This document shows positions 56,548-64,000 of a DNA stretch of 64,000 nt, in pieces. The DNA is from Cristatella mucedo. Its lineage: Eukaryota; Bryozoa; Phylactolaemata; Cristatellidae. The stretch covers positions 855,001 to 919,000 of the forward strand of contig WPIO01000147.1 of the NCBI GenBank assembly GCA_009760855.2, given 5' to 3'. The position numbers were made by a program, and so were the translations under genes. A model generated the notes under the pieces. It did not search any database, was not told the origin of the DNA, and saw nothing but the letters and a program-made list of their open reading frames with translations. How positions within the stretch are numbered: position 1 is the first letter of the stretch; every line of letters begins with the position of its first letter.

Positions 56548-56705
56548 TAGCTGATTAAACAGCCTCATTTATATAGCGGCAGAAGACCATTGACGGCTTT
56601 CACCGCCGCTTGCAGTTGGTAATACAAGATCGCTCACTGCAGGATTCAAACAACGACCTTAATTGTGATGATCGAGCATCTTACCTCCTGGGCTATCCTG
56701 TCCCA
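56548..56705 (-). repeat. SINE C copy, diverged
   Basis: On the minus strand it has an A-box-like ccaggaggtaagatgctcg, a B-box-like GTTTGAATCC and the 3' end gaggctgtttaatcagcta. Confidence 0.7.
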
Positions 56706-58101
56706 GTGATAATGAACCTTATATCAACGAGAGCGTTTTCACGGTAAATTACCATCAAAATGGCACTTATTTTACGCAATTTGCAAATGTTATGCATGAA
56801 ATTATTTCTTCGGATTAACATTGTTTTATTTATCTTCGCTTGATCATTTTTGTAAGTCGAATTAGAAGTAGCAATACTAATAATCCTAATAAACCTAAAT
56901 AATTTTCATAAAAGTTAATAACCTCGTATATAATTTTAGGATGCGAGTCCGTGGGTCAAAAAACACAAGTCGCTCACCTCACGATTAGGTTGTGTCCTTT
57001 CCGATATTAGTATTGACGGTCCAGCAATGATGATTGGATTGTCAGGGCAAAAATATCATTAGATAATTTTCGAATTTATGTAAGACATTATAAAATATGC
57101 TTTCTGATAGTTCAAATTGAACAATTAATTGTTAATTTAATTATGAAATGGTTATGGGCAGGTTTTGGATTATCATTATTTGATTACAAACGTAAACGTT
57201 GCGGGGCTAGCTCTCTCATAGTTGAGAAATGAGTTATCTTAATTTTTAAACTAACTTTTTTCAATATTCAAAAACAATTTCGTCAAGTATCTTGAACTTT
57301 TTTAATTGATTAAATATGCAATAGTTAATTTCAGCACGCTTAAAAACAAAGACAATTTAAATGGCCGGCGTAAATGAGTTGAGGAAAACGGCGGGCTTTT
57401 TTAGATTCGATTTAAATGCCATCAAGTTAGGAGATGTCAAGAAGTCATTCAGAAGCAAGCTTTGGGATTTGAGAACATATAAAAAACATGGCAACATCTC
57501 CAAAGGATTTGAGATATTTTTCAGATGCTCAACTTAATGACATCTCTAAAAAAGCAGGCTGTACTAGGGGAAGCCTGAGGACAAAGTAAATACATTAAGC
57601 GAGATTTAACTCAAGAGCGAATGCACCTCGAATTCGATGCATAAAGTAACATAAACAAGACTAGTAATTTCACACTACAAAATCTCCATTGGACTTTCTA
57701 CCATCCACTCCCCTGTCACCTCAATGCCCGCCTTTAAGCCTGAACCAGTTGACCTCAACACACAAATTTATCTCATAGTTATAGATGAGTACTAGCCCAT
57801 TAAGTCCGTACACGATGTTCTTCTTATTAGATGCCACGATCAACTGCCATCCAATTAAACTAGTCATTTAGTATGAATTTGGCCTCAGGTTTTATTCCAA
57901 TAGTATAGCTGTTTCAAGGTTACTTTATGAGCCAAAAGAAGAACTTGAATAGCTTCTTTCCTGTCCCAGGATCCTGCTATTCATGTAAATACCGTTAGCA
58001 CTAGTAGTGGCAGACCAGTGGCGCTCTTTCTAATAGATAATAAAATCTGGAAAGTAGGTTGCACTCAGGGTTTAGAGCTAATGACCGTAAAAATAATCAA
58101 T
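56706..58101. other. AT-rich intergenic stretch
   Basis: Clearly AT-richer than the rest of the window between about 56750 and 57900. No gene was recognised. It could be flank or part of the element carrying the frame at 58216, but no terminal repeats were found. Confidence 0.4.
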
Positions 58102-58180
58102 CATAATGATAATAATGCACTTTATAAAGCGCTCTCAGAGAACTCAATCTCTTACTAGGCGCTTTACATTTGCTGCAAAG
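58102..58180 (-). mobile_element. LINE A tail fragment
   Basis: A minus-strand hairpin tail with an ATT-like run on its left. It ends about 35 bases before the DUF7869-like frame. Confidence 0.75.
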
Positions 58181-58215
58181 GGAGACTGAGAAGAACTCAG
58201 TCAGAACAATCGCGA

Positions 58216-59361
58216 GTGTCTAACAACCATCTGGGGATAGCAAACTTAAGTAGCTTCGCTTCGCTAGTACTGCTTGATTTTTTGACAACGTTTGACCCTT
58301 TTTATTACCATACACTTTTTGAGCTCCTGGTCCTACGGCTACAATTGGAGAAGAAAATGCGTCTTAATGCAGCTTTTGAGCAGCTCAGGTTTGCATCGAA
58401 ATTCGTCAAAGAGTTCATTCAAGGCAACGCCCCCGACCAGACTGTGCCGAACGCTATCATTCCTGACACTCTTGACCCACCATTATCAACAGATGACCAG
58501 GATAAATCCATTAGTGACAATGACATTGCTGTTGAAAATGCAACGGGGGTCTCAGATTCGAACAAGATCTGCGTTCAGATTCAGTTCGAAGACTTTGGCG
58601 GTAGTTTCGCGTTGCCTCACCATGGGTACATCCGACCGTCGGTCGATTACTTTCAATCGAGCTTGATGATGCAAAACTTCACCATCGCCGACCTTTCCAG
58701 TGGAGTCAATCAAGTGATTCTGTATGACGAACGTGGTCAAGGTAAAGATGCGGACGCTTTATGCAGCCTACGCATGCGACACCAACTCGAGATTGCGCAG
58801 AAGGACCCTCCTCCAGAGATCCTGTTCATTGTGCTCGACAATTGTGTCGGGAAAAGCAAGTCTACATCTGTGCTCCATATCTACGCGCTTCTTTTGATCC
58901 TTTTCTATAAGAAGGTTGTGCTCTCTTGTTTCTTCTGCCGGGCCACACCCACAATCAGGCAGATTGGGTCGTCGCAGATCTCCCGCAATTCCATGCGTCG
59001 GCTCAATTTGTACACACCGGATCAGAGTGTCGAGACCTGACACAAAATCAAGTCGGTGAAAACAGTCATCTGGGATCACAACGATTCCAGCCGCCCGTTC
59101 TTTACTGGATGGGAGCCATCGTTAGCTAAGTACTTCAAGCGAATGCCGCCTCCGTACACGAAGTACTATTTCTTCGAGATTGACGAAGCTGTTTGCACAA
59201 TGCGTCACTTGTGTAGCACGCCCGATGCAGAAGCTGAAACAATTTCCTTGGTGCAGTCCAAAAATCTGGACATGATTCGTCGAGCATTATTGAAGGAACT
59301 CTTGCTAGCGCCTGTGCCAATATCGATAAAAGGCGTATCGATCGATGCGCTGAAACGGTAG
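58216..59361 (+). pseudogene. DUF7869-like protein remnant, frame-disrupted
   Basis: The reading frame from 58216 encodes an acidic region and then ILFIVLDNCVGKSKS and ALLLILFYKKVV. From about 58926 the similarity passes to another frame with FLLPGHTHNQADWVVADL, and from about 59056 it returns to the first with YFKRMPPPYTKYYFFEIDEA and CSTPDAEAETISL. The LDNCVGxxKS / LPGHTHxxAD pair and the YYFFE block recall DUF7869-type proteins of animals and oomycetes, which may derive from a transposase. That assignment is from memory. Two compensating frame changes and a stop at 59360 with little C-terminus suggest a decayed copy. The N-terminal part has no recognised domain. Spliced expression is less likely, as no consensus sites fit. 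Confidence 0.55.
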
Positions 59362-59911
59362 CCAAAACCCATCTTAGAGTTGACAGCGAAGAAGCTGCGT
59401 TCTTTGTCAAAGAAGCACATGTCGATCCCGGTCCAAGATCCGACGTATTATCCGGCCGTGCCGAATAATATCGCTGACGGTGAGGAGGAAGATCCTGACA
59501 ATATTGGCGCGCGCTGTTGACGGCGGCATTCAACACGGTGCAGACTCGTGGCAGAAAAAAAAGAGAATCGGCGCAGAAGGAGGCTGCTCCGGGCTTGCAG
59601 ATACGCTCCGTGGGTGCCGAAGAAGGCACGAGCGGTTGTTCCAAATCAGCCACCAATCTTGACTGATTTCTCAAAAAAATAAGCTCAATTTTCTTGATCG
59701 AGCGCCGGATCTGGTCAGCCGCTGCGTACTCTCGCAATAAAAATCTTTGTTTTCGAAATCGTTGTCTTTCAGCTGACGAATAGAACTTGAAGAGTCCGAC
59801 GTTTTTAGCCTATTTGCAAATAATTTGGACAAATACTCTGGTAGTTATCACAGTCCACGAGCACCCAGGTTACATAGTAACCCGGTTTATGCCATCGGGC
59901 TCATATATACG

Positions 59912-59913
<2 letters not shown>

Positions 59914-59981
<68 letters not shown>
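59914..59981. repeat. (AC)n microsatellite
   Basis: A long AC tract followed by a short TA run. Confidence 0.95.
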
Positions 59982-59991
<10 letters not shown>

Positions 59992-59995
59992 ACGT

Positions 59996-60035
59996 AGCTG
60001 CTAATATCAAATATATATTCTTGATATTAGCAGCT
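59996..60035. repeat. Perfect 15-bp inverted repeat, 10-nt loop
   Basis: The arm agctgctaatatcaa (59996-60010) is exactly repeated in reverse complement at 60021-60035. It lies just right of the AC tract. Confidence 0.85.
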
Positions 60036-60364
60036 GTACTAGTATTATTACTACAGGCCCGCACTAGTGATTTCGTGACTTCGCAGGGGCGTAAACTTGG
60101 TGTCGTATCCTCTCCGTGTATGTTTCACTGACACGATTTCGTATACCCATGGTAGCAACGGCTTTTTTGAGACATTGTTCCTACGACTTTATTGAATTTC
60201 AAAATGACCCCATATCCATTGGATTAGGGCATTAAAGTTAAATGCACATTTTAGATCTTTGGTGCTCAACAATTTTAGAAGACTCTAGAAGCCTCACACG
60301 AAATTGCATGCTTTTGAGAAACAATGGGGCTCGACAGAATTTTAAAAGCAATTTTTGAATAATG

Positions 60365-61305
60365 CTACATTTGTCTAGCACCCTAAGAAAACTGAATCTC
60401 TTTCTAGGCACTTTCCAATGTAATGCTGTATAGAAAGTATTACCAAATTATTGATGGTAACATTCGGAAGCAGCAGGCACTGTCTAAGCAGGCATATGCA
60501 CATCAGAGACGAATCATAAAGACCCAATAAAAGCTGTAATTAGCAGGTGTGTTTTAAGCTTCTTTTTAAATGTCTTTACATCAGGGGACAGTGTGAGGTG
60601 CGTCTGTAGTGTGTTCAGGGCTTTGGGAGCATAGGAACTAAAGGCTCAGTCTTTAAAAGTTTTGAGGTTCGTACGAGGTATCGCTAAGCGATTCGGGTGA
60701 GAACAGCGGGTTTTACGATTCTTTGATCGCTGAGAGAGTATTACTGATAGTAGTAGTAGATAGGTAGGCTGGAGCCAGAGAATGATGGGACCTAAAATTA
60801 AGTGACAGAACCTTGAAGTCTATACGCTGCTTGATTGGGAGCCACTGCAGGTCGGCAAGAAGTGGTGAGATGTGGCAGTTGCACCCCTTGACGAGCCTAG
60901 CTGCCGAGTTTTTAACCACTGTAAGCGCCTCATTGCACATGCCGCCGATTGGCCAGCAAGCAGTTAGTTACTGAAGTCGAGACGGGATGCCACAAATGCA
61001 TGGACCAGTTTCAATTAAGTATCTCTGTCCGAATTTTAGCAGTGTTGTGTAGCTGACAAAAGGCAGACTTGACTGTGGACCTGATGTAGTCGTCTAATGA
61101 AGGGTATCTTTGGAACAGAACACCTAGATTCCGTGCAGATTCAACGGGACATATACTGGCGGAGCTGACTTTGAGCGTTAGGTTTTCAATATCTGATTCA
61201 CATTGGGTTTGCCCATGGCTAGTAAGACGGTTTTGTCGTCGTTTAATTTAAGAAAGTTTGCTGCCATCCATTTGCGGATTTCATCAATATAAGTTTGAGG
61301 TAAAG
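60365..61305 (-). mobile_element. LINE A copy, minus strand, 5'-truncated
   Basis: The minus strand shows LINE A blocks from the ISTLPQTYIDEIRKWMA-like region, through the SVESARNLGV-like, LLADLQWLPIKQRIDFKVL and SLAPAYL blocks, to a worn tail near 60370. Frames are broken in several places. Confidence 0.8.
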
Positions 61306-62009
61306 GTTCGTTCACCGTGATTTTAAAAACAATTTAATGAAATGACAATTAAATTAATTTAATAATGACCAAAACGAAAACCAAGTGCACGAGCTGTTTG
61401 CTCAACCTTATAATGCAGCAAGGTTGTGTAAGTACATGTTTGTCCAAATACATATTTGCGACGTTTCTTGAAAAGCATTGGTCACCTGTCATTCTTGACA
61501 GATCAAACAGCACCACTTACCCTCGATATCGAAATATATACGTACAGATCCGAATGTGTATGTCTGTACATCAGGTTTCTGATACAATTAAGTGGCTCTC
61601 CTTAGGGTTACAGTATCATAAAGATGTGAATCTCTTCCATTCTAAAAGTGTGGGTTAACAACCCTAATACTTGGGTAATACGTCAGTAATCCCTGGTGCT
61701 GCTGCGAGTTTTCGTTGCTAAGAAAATTGAAGACGCGATATTTAGAACAATTTCATCCAAACGAGTATACTGTCGCTTGAAATGGAAACTCAACCATCTG
61801 CAAAACTAAATTCAGAAAACAGTGAATGATGAACGGTTCCTTTCGCAACAGCTCGCAAAGGCTAATTCCATAGCTTGGATGCCGCCGAGTTGTACTCAAC
61901 GGACCGTAGCAGTCAAGGTCATATCCCAGTACTGCCCACAGTACTGTCCAGGCAAGTACCTCGGATTATTTGCCATCGACTGTTGAACCTTTCGCTAAGA
62001 GCTAGGCAT
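61306..62009. other. Intergenic, nothing recognised
   Basis: No element or gene was recognised. Confidence 0.4.
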
Positions 62010-62190
62010 GCTCCCATCTGCCGCCATATATACATGTTGACCCTATGCATGTCACCTCTAACCATTAAGGCTTGTTTACATTGAGCATGCTACCATTACC
62101 ATTCGATCATACCTGCTTTTCAGCAAATGTAAAGTGCCTAGAAAGAATTCCTGAGGGTGCTGTGCAAATGTCTTATTAATATTATTAAGG
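62010..62190 (+). mobile_element. LINE A 3' fragment, diverged
   Basis: It keeps the tgttgaccctatgcatgtca and ttgagcatgctaccatt parts and a tail with a shortened hairpin and an ATT run. Confidence 0.75.
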
Positions 62191-62989
62191 CCGATTGAGT
62201 CCCGCTACAATTTGCTGGAGCATTCTCGCGATCGAGTATTCGCCAATGACCAAATCAAGGTGTCTGTCTTTTGCCACAGCAACTCGTCGATATGGCAAAT
62301 ATAATACCTTATTTGGGATACATGCTTGCAACAACATACGGATCAGGCCGACTTGAATTAAGTCATGGCTGCCCGTGAGCAAGGTCACTCTGTACAGGGG
62401 AAATCCTAAACTCGGCACTGTTTGACAGCTGGGAAAATTTCTAATGCCAAAATTGCTGCTAGGCTCTAATATAAACCTAATGAGAGCAAAATACGAGTGT
62501 AATTATTAGGTAGTTTTTTCGTTCACTGCTGCCGTCTATCTTAAGGATGTGTTGTTTTGAAAAACGACCTTTTAAAAAAACTTTCATAGTAATAAAAAAT
62601 TAACCTGTACAAAATATAGTTTTGCGAATGCAGGCCATATCCGTCGACGCTGAAGGCAAAGGTTGTGGCTCATGAAGTAGTAACTACGAACGACGCGGTT
62701 CCATTGCATTTTTTTTAGGAAGAATAGGCATTGCCTATTTCAGTTAAAGGCGAATATTGTCGACCGGGAGTAGATCATCGCGAATGCAGACTGACAGCAC
62801 GAAAAATTATTATCAGGATTTCCACACGAGGCTCCCCTTTTAAAGTGATGCTTCGCCAGCATGCGCCCACTGCATGCTGGCCCTCCTACTGTGGCTGCAT
62901 TAGATACGCTAGGCTTGAACGAAGTGAGGTATGGAGCTGAGCGAAAAGTGGCTATTCAAAGCGAGTCCAAGGACACTCGCAGAGGCCGG
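62191..62989. other. Intergenic, nothing recognised
   Basis: No element or gene was recognised. Confidence 0.4.
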
Positions 62990-63172
62990 TAATAATAATA
63001 ATATAATAATAATAATTCACTTGATAAAGCGCCCTCAGAGAACTTAATCTCTCTCTAGGCGCTTTACATTTGCTGTAAAGTGAAATGCAATTGAATGGTG
63101 AGTAAAATCATGCTTGAAAAAACAAACGAAATGAATGATATGGTTAGGGGTGACATGCACAGGGTCAGCATG
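62990..63172 (-). mobile_element. LINE A 3' fragment
   Basis: A well preserved minus-strand tail and 3' untranslated region. It has an (ATT)n end and breaks off at agggtcagcatgg, so it is 5'-truncated. Confidence 0.85.
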
Positions 63173-63654
63173 GTAACGGCTTACAGGTGCCCCTAAGCCG
63201 ACTCCAGCATTGAAGCGCGCATGGATCCCTGCAGTGCGTCTCAGCTAGCAAGATAGATAGAAAATAACGAACTCCTATTAATATACAAGAGCTGTATTCG
63301 ATCTGCGATACGACGTGCCGATGAACTCAACCGTGCATTACCTCCTCCAAAAGTCAGATTATGTATAGAAGCAGTTCCCACTGAAGCAATGCCCACAGTA
63401 TATTGAACCTCCATTAGGAAAGCAAGTAGCTTGGCAAAACAAGAAAGCAAACAAAGAAACGAACGCAAAAACCAAACCTCTACGAAAACTCGTGCGTTGA
63501 TTCTGATAACCCTTCCTACACGTTTTTATTTATTTCCATACTTACAGTTTCATAGAACTTAGTTTTGTACCTACGTTTGCGTTGTGATGGTTTATAAAGC
63601 AAGCATTTGAATTGAACAATGGCAACAAGGAACCGTTTGAATTAAACAACGACA
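63173..63654. other. Intergenic, nothing recognised
   Basis: No element or gene was recognised. Confidence 0.4.
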
Positions 63655-64000
63655 AGTGACCTTTCACTAGACGACCAAATTAGCTCCTCGGTAGAGTCTT
63701 CCTACTTCAGCTACATAACATTGCTAAGATTCGGACTTGTTTAGACAGGAATACCACATGTAAATTATTCCATGCATTTGTGACATCGCGTCTTGACTTC
63801 TGTAACTCACTGCTTGCTGGCCTACCGGCCTGCGAACTCAGGAGCTTACAGCTGATGCAAAATTCTGCAGTTAGGCTTGTTTGTCGTGAGCGTCGCAGTT
63901 ACCACATCACACCACTTCTCGCCGACCTGCTGGCTACCAGTCTAGCAACGCGTCGATTTTAAGGTTTTTGTCATTCACTTTTAGGTCCCTTCATTCAATG
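63655..64000 (+). mobile_element. LINE A copy, running off the window
   Basis: It begins at the DLSLDDQISSS-coding block and continues through TSRLDFCNSLLAGLPA and HITPLLADL before the window ends. It has small frame breaks. Confidence 0.8.

Overview
The window looks like nuclear DNA of an invertebrate metazoan. Evidence: spliced genes with GT-AG introns, a C2H2 zinc-finger gene, CR1/L2-type LINEs, tRNA-derived SINEs, hAT and Tc1 relics, and long dinucleotide microsatellites. I cannot name the species. No bacterial operon, phage or CRISPR structure is present.

The main gene is on the minus strand. Reading for splice sites as well as open frames, I could assemble a complete nine-exon short-chain dehydrogenase/reductase gene of the HSD17B14 type, from the start codon at 39093 to the stop at 5369. 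All introns have GT-AG ends, all phases fit, and the product is 297 residues. It starts in a CpG-rich region at about 38.4-39.5 kb and ends just above a candidate ATTAAA signal at 5278-5283. Its introns hold most of the repeats in the left 39 kb. A second gene, at 47.3-48.3 kb on the minus strand, encodes a seven-finger C2H2 protein in one GC-rich coding exon. A short open segment at 682-817 (minus) may be the last exon of an unidentified third gene.

The rest is mainly transposable elements in two LINE and two SINE families. LINE A is L2-like, with a 3' hairpin tail and an (ATT)n end. Its best copy is at 20.1-21.9 kb and carries the YADD reverse-transcriptase motif. LINE B is a CR1-group element with a (CATTA)n end. 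Its longest copy, at 51.2-54.8 kb, is split by a solo LTR flanked by a 4-bp target duplication. SINE C has a tRNA-like head with A and B boxes. SINE D has a tRNA-like head joined to a tail that resembles the LINE A tail, which suggests LINE A mobilises it. Several elements are nested in one another, giving a relative insertion order.

Other items are a tandem pair of SPIN/URR1-like hAT MITEs at 7.5-8.0 kb, a Tc1 transposase fragment at 34.3 kb, and a frame-disrupted DUF7869-like open frame in an AT-rich stretch at 58.2-59.4 kb. There is also a 25-bp tandem array that arose inside a LINE A copy at 41.5 kb, and a degenerate telomere-like tract at 42.3 kb.
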